The notes: generated from the letters alone by a model not told the origin. 64,000 nt of DNA from Algoriphagus sanaruensis (GCF_001593605.1 NZ_CP012836.1:3662501-3726500), one strand, 5' to 3'. Shown: positions 8,625 to 18,052, counted from the stretch's first letter. Numbers and translations are program-made.

Positions 8625-11600
8625 GTGAAAAAGACTCTTTTGCTAGCTTTTATTTTTGTACTTCCTCTCCTAGGTGCAACAGCCTATTCGGAGCTAATAC
8701 AGCTATGGTTTAAGAGAAACGATCATCTGTTTTCATTCGTCTCAGAATCCACCACCCTTGAAAATGATCCAGAATTAATCGGGCCAGATCGGCTTTGTAA
8801 CGTATTTGGAAGCGTTATTGGGACTTTCTCTGGGGGTGGGGATCCGACTACTGATCTTTATCAATGGACAATAGTTGGACCTGGCGGGGAGCTTCTTCGG
8901 GCAACCCAATTTCGAAACTCCCCAGACATTAGTTACACATTTGGCTTGATTGGACCGCATCAAATCACCTTAAAAGTAAGCCGTGGTGGTGTCCAGATTT
9001 TTGAAGAAACCAAAATCGTGGAGCTCGTTCAAGGTCCTAAAATCACACTAGAAGAAATCTATCAAATTTGTGAAAATCAATCGCTTACTATTTCCGCCTT
9101 AGACCCAAGTTCTTCCAATTTTGGCAACTATGAATTTGAATGGAAAGACGAAACAGGAGCCATTGTCGGAACAAGCAATGATCTGATTGTCAATAGCCCA
9201 GGGAAATATCAGGTCACTTTCTTTTTTGTAAACTCATCGGGTATACCTGAATGCGAAACCACCCTTGATACCCAAGTCGAAAAACTAAGCACCTTTCAGA
9301 TCAATGCATCTTCTTCCACCATTTGTCCTGGTGGAAGTATCCGATTTGAAACCAACCCCTCCACATTAGGAGAATGGTATTATCAAAAAGTAGGTGATCC
9401 CAATGAGGTCCGGATTCGAGCAGGACGAAGCATTGATCTGAATGCTATTATTCTTCCGGATCCGGGGGATTATGAAATTATTGTCAAAGTAAATAATCCT
9501 GCGAATCCAGCTTGTAGCCCTGAAGTTAGACTTCCGTTCCAATACAACTTACAGCCCAAAATCGAATTTGTAGAGGCTTTTGGAGCTTCCGATTGCTTTA
9601 TCGCCGATGGAACCCTTCGGGTGAGAGCACTGACTCCTTTGGATGGAATTGGTGTGGAAGGATTGGGAATGACTCAAGGCCCTTTTTCCGCAGGAGATAT
9701 TATCACATTTTCAGGTTTAGAATCAGGCGCTTACAGCCTTCTGATCAACCTGAAAGGATGCACGGATTTATTTGGTACCGTAGTTCCCTTGCTCAATCCA
9801 CCACCATCTCTTGAATTCACAATCGAGGACATTGAGTCTGAATCCTGTACCGATACAGGTAAAGAATTAGGATCATTCCTAGTAAAAATGACGAATGGGC
9901 CTTTAGAAGGATCTTATCGATTACTAAACCAACGTGGAGACGAGGTGCTCAATGAGCTCGCATCAGGTTTGGATGAACTCCGAATCGAAGTCGGGGGAGG
10001 CACCTATTTTTTCCAAGTATATGGATTGGATAGCTGCACGCTTCCCAAGGGAGAGGAATTTATAGTTCCAGGATTGGCCCAAGTGAATTATTCAATTCCG
10101 GGAAATTTATTTGTTTGCCAGAGTTATGACTTGGTTCCGCAAACCAATCAAGATTTGGAGTTTACCCTGACTGATCCTAGTGGGAATCAGCAAACCCTTC
10201 CCAAAGGACAACCTTTCACGATCACCGAGGAGGGAGATTATTCGATTGTTGGTCGACTTGCCGGACCGGGAGATTTATGCCCCCTTCAGCAAACCTTTAC
10301 CATTACGCTTGTAGATCCTGTCGATTTCGAGCCTGTCTTAGTCCAGGAAGATTGTGATGGCAATCGAATTTTTGAAGCAGATATCAAAGGCCGAGACCCA
10401 AATACGGTTCGTTTCCTGTGGTACAATGAAAAAGATGAATTGGTGGGAAATGGACAATTTCTTTTCCCTACCTCTACGGGAGAGTTTAAGTTGGATGTGC
10501 AGCCCAACAATAGTACAGCATGCCCAATTCCTCCAGTTCCATTTATGATTGAAGAACCCATTTTGGAGGTAGAGGTCGAACTGGTGGCCACCAAACTGTG
10601 TGAGTATGGACCTCGGGCAGTGCTGGACCTGAGTACCACTTTTCCAAATGCGGTAACAGATATTGAATGGAGGCGCTATGAGGAAGATGGATCAATCACA
10701 CTTTTGGACGAATACCAAAACAAAATCCAAGTGATAGTTGACGTAGCTGGGATTTATGAAGCAGCGGTCTTTAGTCGAATTCCTGGGATTGGGAAAGATT
10801 GTGAACTTGGACGAAGCAACTTGCAAATTGATTTGGTACCTGATAAAGTACCATTCACGATTCCTGGGGATTTATCTATCTGTGAACCATTTGAACTAAT
10901 TCCGCAAGGAGACCCTACCTTAAATTACCTCTTGACCTATCCAAACGGAAGCGAGGAGCTCAAAGTGAGTGGGGAATCTTTTGAAATCAATCTTGCAGGA
11001 ACTTATACTTTGTTAGCTTTTGACCCGGATATCAATGGACCACTTTGTCCCGAGCAAAAAACATTTGAAGTTAAAATCAATGATCCTGTTCAATTTGAAC
11101 CTGTTTTAGTCAATTTGGCTTGTGATGGAACTTATGAATACCAGGCAGAAGTAAGCAATTACAATTTGACCGAAGTCGATTTTATTTGGAGGAATGCTGG
11201 AGGAACCGTGATTTCCACTGACCCCACCCTGTTTACTTCAAGTTATGGAGAATTCAGCCTGGAAGTACAGCCTTCCGGATCTTTGGTTTGTTCCAATAGC
11301 CTTCAAACGTTCACCGTACCAGTTCCAGTTTTAGACATACCGGTTCAAATCGTTTCTGAAACCTTATGTCCGGATCAGCCGGACGCAGCCTTGAGTTTTC
11401 AGGCAAATTTGGAAAGTGTCCAAACCATTCAATGGTGGTATACAGACTTAAGTAACAACACTTCTCAACTTACTAACTCTACCAACCGTCAGGAAATACT
11501 TGCCGTAGAGGAAGGAACTTATGAGGTTCGTTTACTCAATTCTTTTGGCTGCGTGATTGGTAGCGCGAGTCAACTCGTAATTCGAAGTACGGATCAAGTC

Positions 11601-12116
11601 AGACCAGAGGTAGAAGATTCGTATCAAATCTGTCCGAGATATGAAATAGCACCTACGCTAAACCCTGGGAATTTTGCCTCTTATGAATGGTACTTTGACG
11701 GACAATTAGTTTCCACCTCCCCTACCTTTAAACCTAGCCAAATTGGAAGTTATGAGGTAAATGTGGTCAGCCAAGAAGGCTGTGCGTATCAGGCAAGTTT
11801 TGAGACCATCGAAGAATGTGAACTTCGAGTGGCATTTCCCGATGCAATTCAACCGCAAAACCCTGAAAAACCATTCTTGATTTATACCAACTATTTGATC
11901 GATGAATTGGAGGTTTGGGTGTTCAACAAATGGGGAAATTTGGTATTCCATTGCAAAAACACCAATTTGATTCACGAGGAATCTACTTGTATCTGGGACG
12001 GAACATTGAATGGAAAAAAACTTCCTCCAGGATCATACGCTTATCGGATCAATTTCAAAAATCTGGAAAAGGGAATTGAGAAATCCCAGTTAGGATCCAT
12101 TTTAGTGGTGGATTAA
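8625..12116 (+). CDS. Secreted modular surface protein with gliding/T9SS C-terminal domain (second paralogue)
   Basis: 1163 aa from GTG 8625, chosen because the paralogue at 12223 also begins GTG-Lys just before its hydrophobic segment; TTG at 8598 is an alternative. After a signal peptide/hydrophobic N-terminus comes a segment LCNVFGSVIGTFSGGGDP, then a string of Ig/PKD-like cysteine-containing domains and a degenerate gliding-type C-terminal domain (about 1067-1163, VFNKWGNLVFH...WDGTLNGK.LPPGSYAY). A module of about 250 residues occurs twice in tandem (487-741 and 742-991), whereas each paralogue has one copy. There is no propeller region. It is probably exported by T9SS and surface-located; ligand unknown. 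Confidence 0.83.
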   Translation: MKKTLLLAFIFVLPLLGATAYSELIQLWFKRNDHLFSFVSESTTLENDPELIGPDRLCNVFGSVIGTFSGGGDPTTDLYQWTIVGPGGELLRATQFRNSPDISYTFGLIGPHQITLKVSRGGVQIFEETKIVELVQGPKITLEEIYQICENQSLTISALDPSSSNFGNYEFEWKDETGAIVGTSNDLIVNSPGKYQVTFFFVNSSGIPECETTLDTQVEKLSTFQINASSSTICPGGSIRFETNPSTLGEWYYQKVGDPNEVRIRAGRSIDLNAIILPDPGDYEIIVKVNNPANPACSPEVRLPFQYNLQPKIEFVEAFGASDCFIADGTLRVRALTPLDGIGVEGLGMTQGPFSAGDIITFSGLESGAYSLLINLKGCTDLFGTVVPLLNPPPSLEFTIEDIESESCTDTGKELGSFLVKMTNGPLEGSYRLLNQRGDEVLNELASGLDELRIEVGGGTYFFQVYGLDSCTLPKGEEFIVPGLAQVNYSIPGNLFVCQSYDLVPQTNQDLEFTLTDPSGNQQTLPKGQPFTITEEGDYSIVGRLAGPGDLCPLQQTFTITLVDPVDFEPVLVQEDCDGNRIFEADIKGRDPNTVRFLWYNEKDELVGNGQFLFPTSTGEFKLDVQPNNSTACPIPPVPFMIEEPILEVEVELVATKLCEYGPRAVLDLSTTFPNAVTDIEWRRYEEDGSITLLDEYQNKIQVIVDVAGIYEAAVFSRIPGIGKDCELGRSNLQIDLVPDKVPFTIPGDLSICEPFELIPQGDPTLNYLLTYPNGSEELKVSGESFEINLAGTYTLLAFDPDINGPLCPEQKTFEVKINDPVQFEPVLVNLACDGTYEYQAEVSNYNLTEVDFIWRNAGGTVISTDPTLFTSSYGEFSLEVQPSGSLVCSNSLQTFTVPVPVLDIPVQIVSETLCPDQPDAALSFQANLESVQTIQWWYTDLSNNTSQLTNSTNRQEILAVEEGTYEVRLLNSFGCVIGSASQLVIRSTDQVRPEVEDSYQICPRYEIAPTLNPGNFASYEWYFDGQLVSTSPTFKPSQIGSYEVNVVSQEGCAYQASFETIEECELRVAFPDAIQPQNPEKPFLIYTNYLIDELEVWVFNKWGNLVFHCKNTNLIHEESTCIWDGTLNGKKLPPGSYAYRINFKNLEKGIEKSQLGSILVVD
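10083..11597 (+). repeat. Tandem duplication of a ~250-residue module inside the second surface-protein gene
   Basis: Copy 1 (10083-10847) and copy 2 (10848-11597) encode the same order of landmarks: an IPG-x-L-x-x-C start, a P-x-G-x-x-x-x-x-x-G-E/Q-x-F strand, LCP, DPV-x-FEPVLV, a W/R-x-x-x-G strand, LDVQP/LEVQP with a nearby Cys, and a closing GxYEAxxFxRx or GTYEVRLLN segment. Protein similarity is clear while the DNA has diverged, so the duplication is not recent. Single copies lie at about 6514-7245 and 13672-14421 in the neighbouring paralogues. Confidence 0.85.
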
Positions 12117-12136
12117 CCATCACCTTACTATCAAAT

Positions 12137-12156
12137 AGGTTCAAAACCTGATTTTT
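12137..12156 (+). terminator. Weak terminator-like hairpin after second surface-protein gene
   Basis: AGGTT (12137-12141) and AACCT (12145-12149) form a 5-bp stem with a 3-base loop, followed by GA and five T. The stem is short. Confidence 0.4.
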
Positions 12157-12192
12157 CTTTGGAAATGATTTTTTGGCACTAGCCTTGAACTT

Positions 12193-12200
12193 TACCTTTG
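12193..12200 (+). promoter_or_regulatory. Bacteroidota -7 element for third surface-protein gene
   Basis: TACCTTTG matches TAnnTTTG exactly and ends 22 bases before the GTG at 12223. A TTG lies 17 bases upstream, slightly closer than the usual 19-20. A promoter here would let the third gene be expressed independently of the second. Confidence 0.5.
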
Positions 12201-12222
12201 ATCAGCTTTATCATTCCCAAAC

Positions 12223-14943
12223 GTGAAGTCGTTATCCCAATTTTCATTTCTGAAAGTTGGACTTCTAGGATTGGTGGTCTTCTGGACTTGGCTCGGTGTT
12301 GTTGGCAATCCTTTTCGAAACTACACCGAAGTCGAATCAAACCCAGCCGGAACCCCTAATCTTTCTGGTCCTCAAGAACTCTGTATCGTATTCGGTGCAG
12401 TGATCGGAACCTTTTCCGGAGGAGGAGACCCTGGAATAGATGTTTATTATTGGGAGATTCTGGATCCACAAGGCAATCTTCTAATTGAGCGCTCGGGAGG
12501 AGCCCAATTTCAGAGTATCAATTATTCCTTTCATGAGACAGGGATTTATACCATCAAGCTGCGCGTCAGAAGAAATGCAGCTTTTATTTATCAAGATCAA
12601 CTTCGTGTAACCGTCAAAAATGGGCCTGAATTAGTCATTTTGCCAGATTATTTAATTTGTGGAGAAGACCCTACCCTAATTACAGCCCTCGATCCTGATG
12701 ACCCTAATCTTTCCAATTTTGTTGTTACTTGGAAAAATCAAGCCGGTCAAATTGTATCCAACTCCAATGCCCTATCGGTAACCCAAGAAGGATTTTATTA
12801 CTTCACCGTCACTTCAAATACTGGGGGATGTGAGGTAAATGGGAATACCTATGCCGGGCCATCCTTGGATTTTAGCCTTACCGTATCTAATTCGAGTAGT
12901 TGCAAAGGTTCGGAAGTAACGCTTTCAACAGATACTCCGCTATCTGGAGATTGGTTTTTAATTCGACCAGGTAGTACAACCCGAGAAAATTTAGGAGGTG
13001 GATTTCAAATCCTTTTAGAAAAGGAAGACCTTCAAACTGTAGGCACTTACCAAGCGATCTTCAGTGCCAATGATCCGAACTATCCAGGTTGTAAATCCAC
13101 TCGAAAAATCAACTTTGAAATAAATGAAACACCAGCAATACAAATCACCACGTTAGAAAAACCAGACAATTGTAGCTTCCCCAATGGGCAAATTCAATTG
13201 AATAATTTGGTTGGCCTGGATTCTTTAATTGTGGAAGAATTGGGACAAAAATGGAGCAACTTACCTTCTGGCTCAAATCAGATTCTCTCTAACCTTCCTC
13301 CTCAGATGTATACCATTATCGCTTATACATCAGGCTGCAAATATGTAAGGCTTTATGATCTAGAAACCAAACAACCCCCACTCAACAATTCCTCCACTCC
13401 CACGATAATTCCTCCACAGGTTTCGATTCAAGCTGAAACTTGCGGCGCTACAGGAGCTAATCCGGGGACCTTGAGTTTGGATTTCACCCAAGGAAATGTA
13501 ACTGGCGAATACCGAATACTAGCCGAAGGGGTAGGCCTCATCCAACAAGGGGTAATCACAGATCAATCGAAGGTAAATTTGAATGTGCCGGGAGGAATGT
13601 ATTTTCTCGAACTCAAAATTGACGGGTGTACTTATCCCGTCGAACCTATTGATATTCCCAAAAAGCCTCAAGTGGATTTTAGTGTCCCTTCTGAAATTTC
13701 AATTTGTGAAGTATTCGACCTATTCCCAGATACTAATCAAGAGTTAACTTTCACATTAACCTATCCTGATCTGAGCACCCAAACTTTAGATTCTGGAGAA
13801 GCATTTTCCTTAACTATGGAGGGGGCATATGAAATTATTGCAGTGCCCCAAGATCCAAATTCGGAACTATGCCCGAAAACCCAAGCCTTTACCGCCCGAT
13901 TATCTAATTCCTTTTCCTTTGAAGCCGAATTACTGGAAGAAGATTGCTTTGGGAATCAAATTTTCCATGTCAAGCTTGATGGAGTACCAGAAAACGAGGT
14001 TTCGATTCGGTGGTTTAATCAGGATGGAACAATCGTCGGGCGGGGAGTCCAGTATTTTTCAAGCTTTACTGGTCCTCATTCCTTGGTTGTACAACCTTTG
14101 CGAAGCGGCTATTGCCCATCGGTTCCCTTTGATTTTATTATTGAACAACCTGTACTTTCAGTAGAAGTCAATTTTGTAGCTGAAAAAATATGCCCTGACC
14201 CAGGCTTTGCCTCGATAGAAATGTCCACCAACCGAGACGATGCAATTCGAGCCATTGAGTGGATATTCTTTGACGATGCAGGTAATAGACGGGATTTACC
14301 CCAGTATTCGGGACAAAGGACCATCCAGACTTCCGAACCTGGAAATTACGAGGCAGTGGTCTATAATCGAATTGGCTGCGAAATAGGCAGAAACTTCACC
14401 AAACTGGAAAAAAGTACACTTTTGGCAGAACCAGCACTTGATAACCAATACGGAGTATGCGTTAAAAATCAAAAAGGTCCTGCGATTGATCCAGGAAGTT
14501 TTGCGAGCTATCGATGGTATCTGGAAGGAAACTTGGTTTCCGAAGCACCGATTTTCATGCCGTCCGAAGTAGGGAATTACACCCTAGAAGTAGTAACTCA
14601 AGATGGATGTAGCTTCGCTGGCGCATTCTCAACTTATGACCTTTGTTTTTTTGAATACAAAATGCCTGATGCCATGATCCTCGATGATCCTACCAGAAAA
14701 TTTGACGTCTGGATCAATCAAGGCATTACCGAGGCTGAACTTTTTATTATCAATCGCCAGGGCCAATTGATCTATTATCAAGAAATGGTAGAAAACCCAG
14801 AGACAGGTCCTGCATTTAGTTGGGATGGCTATGCCTTCGGTAAACCAGCAATAGTAGGCACCTATGCCGTAGTCCTCAAGGTCAGCAATTCTGCCTATGG
14901 ATTTTCTCAAAAAGTCACTCAATCCCTGCTTGTAATACAATAG
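12223..14943 (+). CDS. Secreted modular surface protein with gliding/T9SS C-terminal domain (third paralogue)
   Basis: 906 aa from GTG 12223, with a hydrophobic signal-like segment (LKVGLLGLVVFWTWLGVVG). Collinear with residues 970-1839 of the first protein and with the second: an LCIVFGAVIGTFSGGGDP segment, Ig/PKD-like domains, one copy of the 250-residue module (about 484-733), a final Ig-like domain and a C-terminal domain from about 810 (INRQGQLIYY...SWDGYAFGKPAIVGTYAV). That last domain is the most divergent of the three: the usual RWG is RQG and the FTPNGDG-type motif is replaced by KMPDAMILDDP. Expected to be exported to the surface if the domain still acts as a T9SS signal. No ligand can be predicted. 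Confidence 0.82.
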   Translation: MKSLSQFSFLKVGLLGLVVFWTWLGVVGNPFRNYTEVESNPAGTPNLSGPQELCIVFGAVIGTFSGGGDPGIDVYYWEILDPQGNLLIERSGGAQFQSINYSFHETGIYTIKLRVRRNAAFIYQDQLRVTVKNGPELVILPDYLICGEDPTLITALDPDDPNLSNFVVTWKNQAGQIVSNSNALSVTQEGFYYFTVTSNTGGCEVNGNTYAGPSLDFSLTVSNSSSCKGSEVTLSTDTPLSGDWFLIRPGSTTRENLGGGFQILLEKEDLQTVGTYQAIFSANDPNYPGCKSTRKINFEINETPAIQITTLEKPDNCSFPNGQIQLNNLVGLDSLIVEELGQKWSNLPSGSNQILSNLPPQMYTIIAYTSGCKYVRLYDLETKQPPLNNSSTPTIIPPQVSIQAETCGATGANPGTLSLDFTQGNVTGEYRILAEGVGLIQQGVITDQSKVNLNVPGGMYFLELKIDGCTYPVEPIDIPKKPQVDFSVPSEISICEVFDLFPDTNQELTFTLTYPDLSTQTLDSGEAFSLTMEGAYEIIAVPQDPNSELCPKTQAFTARLSNSFSFEAELLEEDCFGNQIFHVKLDGVPENEVSIRWFNQDGTIVGRGVQYFSSFTGPHSLVVQPLRSGYCPSVPFDFIIEQPVLSVEVNFVAEKICPDPGFASIEMSTNRDDAIRAIEWIFFDDAGNRRDLPQYSGQRTIQTSEPGNYEAVVYNRIGCEIGRNFTKLEKSTLLAEPALDNQYGVCVKNQKGPAIDPGSFASYRWYLEGNLVSEAPIFMPSEVGNYTLEVVTQDGCSFAGAFSTYDLCFFEYKMPDAMILDDPTRKFDVWINQGITEAELFIINRQGQLIYYQEMVENPETGPAFSWDGYAFGKPAIVGTYAVVLKVSNSAYGFSQKVTQSLLVIQ

Positions 14944-15061
14944 GCATAAACCACTTACAGAATATTTTTTTGGACGGGAAAGCTGAATAAGTTTTTTTTT
15001 CTATTTTAAGCTGTTTGAAAAGTTTGTCTAATCAACCCAAAAAACCAAAAAGCACTACTTT

Positions 15062-16288
15062 ATGACTCAATCCATCAACAAAAGTGCCCTCTTCATCGGA
15101 AGTTGTTTTGCACTAATCACAACTGGCCTTTCTTTCTCTATAAGAGCTGGCATCCTTTCTCAGCTTGGCACCGAGTTTGAACTTTCTCGAGAACAACTTG
15201 GGCACATCAGTTCTATGTGGTTCTATGGTTTCCCAATTTCCATGATAATTGGAGGTTTGGTTTACCATTCAGTTGGCCCTAAAATTATAATGAAGATCGC
15301 ATTTGTCGCTCATATTCTTGGAGTACTTCTAACTATTTTTGCGACTGGGTACATAGGATTACTAATCTCTATGCTTTGTATCGGGTTAGGAACTGGTTGT
15401 ACCGAAGCAGCGTGTAATCCCATGATCGCAGATATGTTTTCTGGACCTAAAATGGACAAAATGCTCAACAGGTTTCACATGTGGTTCCCGGGGGGTATTG
15501 TAATGGGCGCCTTAATTTCGAAATTGATGACAATTTTAAATTTAGGATGGCAAGCCCAAATGGGAGTCGTAATGATTCCTGCCATAACCTATTTTGTATT
15601 GTTCTTTGGCAAAAAGTTCCCTGAACCAGCAGTAAATGAAGCTACTTCATTAAAAAGCAATCTTAAAGCTATGGTAAGTCCTGTATATTTATTTCTTATA
15701 GCATGCATGGCTTTAACTGCTATTTCAGAATTTGGCCCTGGTCAATGGGTTGAAGTTATTCTTGGAAGTAGCGGTGCAGACCCAATGATAATTCTAGCCT
15801 TAACAGCAGGTCTTGTTACAATTTTAAGATTTTTTGCGGGACCGGTTGTTTCTTCATTAGGTCAAACCGGAGTACTTTTATTCGGAGCTATTTTAACTGC
15901 AATTGGAATTTATCTATTTAGTATTTTAACAGGACCAATGGCCTATGTTGCCGCAATCCTATATGGTTTGGGATATGCTTATTTTTGGCCAGTTATGGTT
16001 GGTGCAGTTGCTAAGAGAGTTCCATTAAGTAGTGCTCTTGGCATGTCAGTTATTGGAGCAGTAGGAATGTTCTCATCTGGTATTTTTCAACCAATTATTG
16101 GTAAATGGATTGATAATGCGAATGAGAAATTCAGCTCCATTTATAACACTAAAGAAGCTATAGATCTAGCTACTGGGCAAGAGACACTACAAAAAATGGT
16201 CTTATTCCCCGGCATATTAATTGTATTGTTTGTTATATTCTTCATTTGGCAAAGAGGGGTAAAAACAACTGGTAAAACAACTCATTAA
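15062..16288 (+). CDS. MFS transporter, sugar-symporter-like
   Basis: 408 aa, with about twelve hydrophobic membrane segments and no signal peptide. Features include an early SIRAGILSQLGTEFELS stretch, the GLGTGCTEAACNPMIADMF segment in the middle of the N-terminal half and an FWPVMVGAVAKRVP segment in the C-terminal half, a pattern resembling FucP-like sugar:proton symporters of Bacteroidota. It is an inner-membrane carrier; the substrate cannot be read from sequence. It stands alone, with a strong terminator behind it. The second half of the gene is visibly richer in A and T than the surface-protein genes before it. Confidence 0.8.
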   Translation: MTQSINKSALFIGSCFALITTGLSFSIRAGILSQLGTEFELSREQLGHISSMWFYGFPISMIIGGLVYHSVGPKIIMKIAFVAHILGVLLTIFATGYIGLLISMLCIGLGTGCTEAACNPMIADMFSGPKMDKMLNRFHMWFPGGIVMGALISKLMTILNLGWQAQMGVVMIPAITYFVLFFGKKFPEPAVNEATSLKSNLKAMVSPVYLFLIACMALTAISEFGPGQWVEVILGSSGADPMIILALTAGLVTILRFFAGPVVSSLGQTGVLLFGAILTAIGIYLFSILTGPMAYVAAILYGLGYAYFWPVMVGAVAKRVPLSSALGMSVIGAVGMFSSGIFQPIIGKWIDNANEKFSSIYNTKEAIDLATGQETLQKMVLFPGILIVLFVIFFIWQRGVKTTGKTTH

Positions 16289-16297
16289 GAGTCACTT

Positions 16298-16322
16298 AAA
16301 GCAGCCTTCGGGCTGCTTTTTT
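16298..16322 (+). terminator. Rho-independent terminator after the MFS gene
   Basis: AAAGCAGCC (16298-16306), a TTCG tetraloop and GGCTGCTTT (16311-16319), with the T tract continuing: a classic intrinsic terminator. Confidence 0.93.
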
Positions 16323-16325
16323 ATA

Positions 16326-16556
16326 GTTGGATATTAAATCTTCAATTGATAAATTTAAATATTATTTTAATAATAAAATTTAATAAATTTCCGAGATTAA
16401 AGACTTCTAAGTCTAAGAAAAGTAAGTTTGAAATAATGAATTTTCGGTAATTTCACAGTTTTATGCAAAATAACTTTGTATGAATTTAATCTTTAACAAT
16501 TGAAATTGACTAAAATCAAGATAGACCAACTATTTATAGAATAGAACATAAAAAAC
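16326..16556. other. AT-rich intergenic stretch, nothing recognised
   Basis: Very AT-rich spacer between the MFS terminator and the zinc-ribbon/RDD gene. It presumably carries the promoter of the downstream pair, but I see no convincing TAnnTTTG element, RNA gene or repeat. Confidence 0.5.
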
Positions 16557-17351
16557 ATGAATTATAATTGTCCTAAATGCGGAAACAAATTCAAAGAAGG
16601 AACGAAATTCTGCCAAGCTTGTGGTTGCAATTTAGAATTGGAATACATTGAAAATCCTATTTGCCCAAAATGTAAAAGATCATATCAGACAAATACTAAA
16701 TTCTGTGTAAGTGACGGATCAAAACTTGTACGACAACAGGACTTAATTCCAAAATGTGTAACTTGTAATTCTTCTTATAATGATGACATTAAATTTTGTC
16801 CAAAAGATGGCGGAGAAGTTAAAATCATAATATCAAGGAATTTTGATCAACCCATTTATGGGGAATCACAATCCTTTCAAACGTTTGGTATAAATCAAAA
16901 ATATCCTAAAGCATCATTGGGAAATAGATTTTTAGCTACATTGTTGGACGGAATAATTGGTTTAGGGCTTTCTATTCCCTCCCTTATATTTTTTTGGTTA
17001 GGAATAGCAAAGTTAGAAAGTTATAATAATGAAGATGATGTAATTGGACTTTTCCTCACAGCTTTTTTATTCTACTTAATTCCTTTAGTTTATCACTTTA
17101 TTAAAGATGGATTGGGACAAGGACAAAGTTGGGGGAAAAGATCACTTGATTTAATGGTTGTGAACCTTGAAAACAATAGACCATGTGATAAAGGAAAATC
17201 ATTTTTAAGAAATTTTATTTCAGGATTGGTTGCAATAATTCCTTTTGTTGGTTGGTTAATAGAACCAATTATGGTGTTAGCAACGGAAGATGGAAGAAAA
17301 CTTGGTGACAAAGCCGCAAATACACAAGTAATTGATAAAAAGAACTACTAA
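16557..17351 (+). CDS. Zinc-ribbon RDD family membrane protein
   Basis: 264 aa. Three zinc-ribbon-like Cys pairs fill the first 90 residues: CPKCGNKF...FCQACG, CPKCKRSY...FCVSDG and CVTCNSSY...FCPKDGG; in the second and third the last ligand Cys is replaced. From about residue 120 follows an RDD-type domain (LGNRFLATLLDGIIG, two to three membrane segments, GQSWGKRSLDLMVV, DKAANTQVIDK). RDD proteins are inner-membrane proteins, some implicated in ion or solute transport. The zinc ribbons would face the cytoplasm. It is followed 10 bases later by a second zinc-ribbon membrane gene. Base composition is clearly AT-richer than its surroundings. Function unknown. Confidence 0.8.
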   Translation: MNYNCPKCGNKFKEGTKFCQACGCNLELEYIENPICPKCKRSYQTNTKFCVSDGSKLVRQQDLIPKCVTCNSSYNDDIKFCPKDGGEVKIIISRNFDQPIYGESQSFQTFGINQKYPKASLGNRFLATLLDGIIGLGLSIPSLIFFWLGIAKLESYNNEDDVIGLFLTAFLFYLIPLVYHFIKDGLGQGQSWGKRSLDLMVVNLENNRPCDKGKSFLRNFISGLVAIIPFVGWLIEPIMVLATEDGRKLGDKAANTQVIDKKNY

Positions 17352-17361
17352 TCAAAATAAT

Positions 17362-17733
17362 ATGATCTGTAAACGCTGTAACACCCAAAATGAGGCTGGA
17401 GCAAAATTCTGTAAGAATTGTGGAATGGAGTTGAACTTTATACCTTCAAATAAAGACAAGCATTCTAAGATATCGGACACATTACTCACTATTTTTATAT
17501 TTATTACTTTTGTTATTACAGTTGCAAATTTTACAATACAAAAATTAGTAGATGATTGGTATGAAGTTCCAACCAAATATTTTCAAGGCACTTTATGGAT
17601 TTTAGGAAACCTAATCTACATTTTAGTCCCAATAGCAATAAAAAATCAAACGATAAAAATCATCGGTATAATATTAACAGCGATAATGGTCCTATACTGG
17701 TCTTATGGGAATTTTACTTGGATATTTGAATAA
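17362..17733 (+). CDS. Small zinc-ribbon membrane protein
   Basis: 123 aa from ATG 17362; a TTG-initiated form from 17332 would overlap the previous gene and push the ribbon inward, so the ATG is preferred. The N-terminus is a complete zinc ribbon (CKRCNTQNEAGAKFCKNCG) followed by a charged linker and three hydrophobic membrane segments. It lies 10 bases downstream of the RDD zinc-ribbon gene, and the two appear to form a bicistronic unit. Of the 60 bases from 17461, only 14 are G or C. No specific function recognised. Confidence 0.7.
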   Translation: MICKRCNTQNEAGAKFCKNCGMELNFIPSNKDKHSKISDTLLTIFIFITFVITVANFTIQKLVDDWYEVPTKYFQGTLWILGNLIYILVPIAIKNQTIKIIGIILTAIMVLYWSYGNFTWIFE

Positions 17734-17815
17734 GAAAAATTATTAACGGTTTTTTTGCATTTGCTACAATAGAACCTTATAGGCGAAGATTATGTACTAG
17801 TTTTTGAAGGGAAAA

Positions 17816-18052
17816 TCAATTCCCACAGGAATAGCTCGTGTACTCATCTTTGGTTAAAGACCAAAGTCTTCCTTCGTCGTCTCGATAGGTGATAGTTCCC
17901 GTGCTTTCTAAGATTTCAAGGCTGTCCTCTGTAAAAATGGTGGTTCCATCCGTAAGTTGAATTGAACAAGGTCCATCAATTCGAATCACTTCAAGGATAT
18001 TATCGCAAGCTGAAAAAGAGAGGGCCAGAAGACAGATTAAAATCAATCGCAT
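17816..18052 (-). CDS. Small lipoprotein, unknown function
   Basis: 78 aa; a short hydrophobic signal ends in the lipobox LSFSAC, with the lipidated Cys at residue 16. The mature 63 residues contain TDGTTIFTEDSLEIL and DDEGRLWSL, a small beta-rich pattern, and one more Cys pair candidate (C at PCSI and SCGN). The residue after the lipid Cys is Asp, with no cluster resembling the Bacteroidota surface-export signal, so a periplasmic face is more likely. It stands alone on the minus strand. I do not recognise the family. Confidence 0.65.
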   Translation of the reverse strand: MRLILICLLALSFSACDNILEVIRIDGPCSIQLTDGTTIFTEDSLEILESTGTITYRDDEGRLWSLTKDEYTSYSCGN

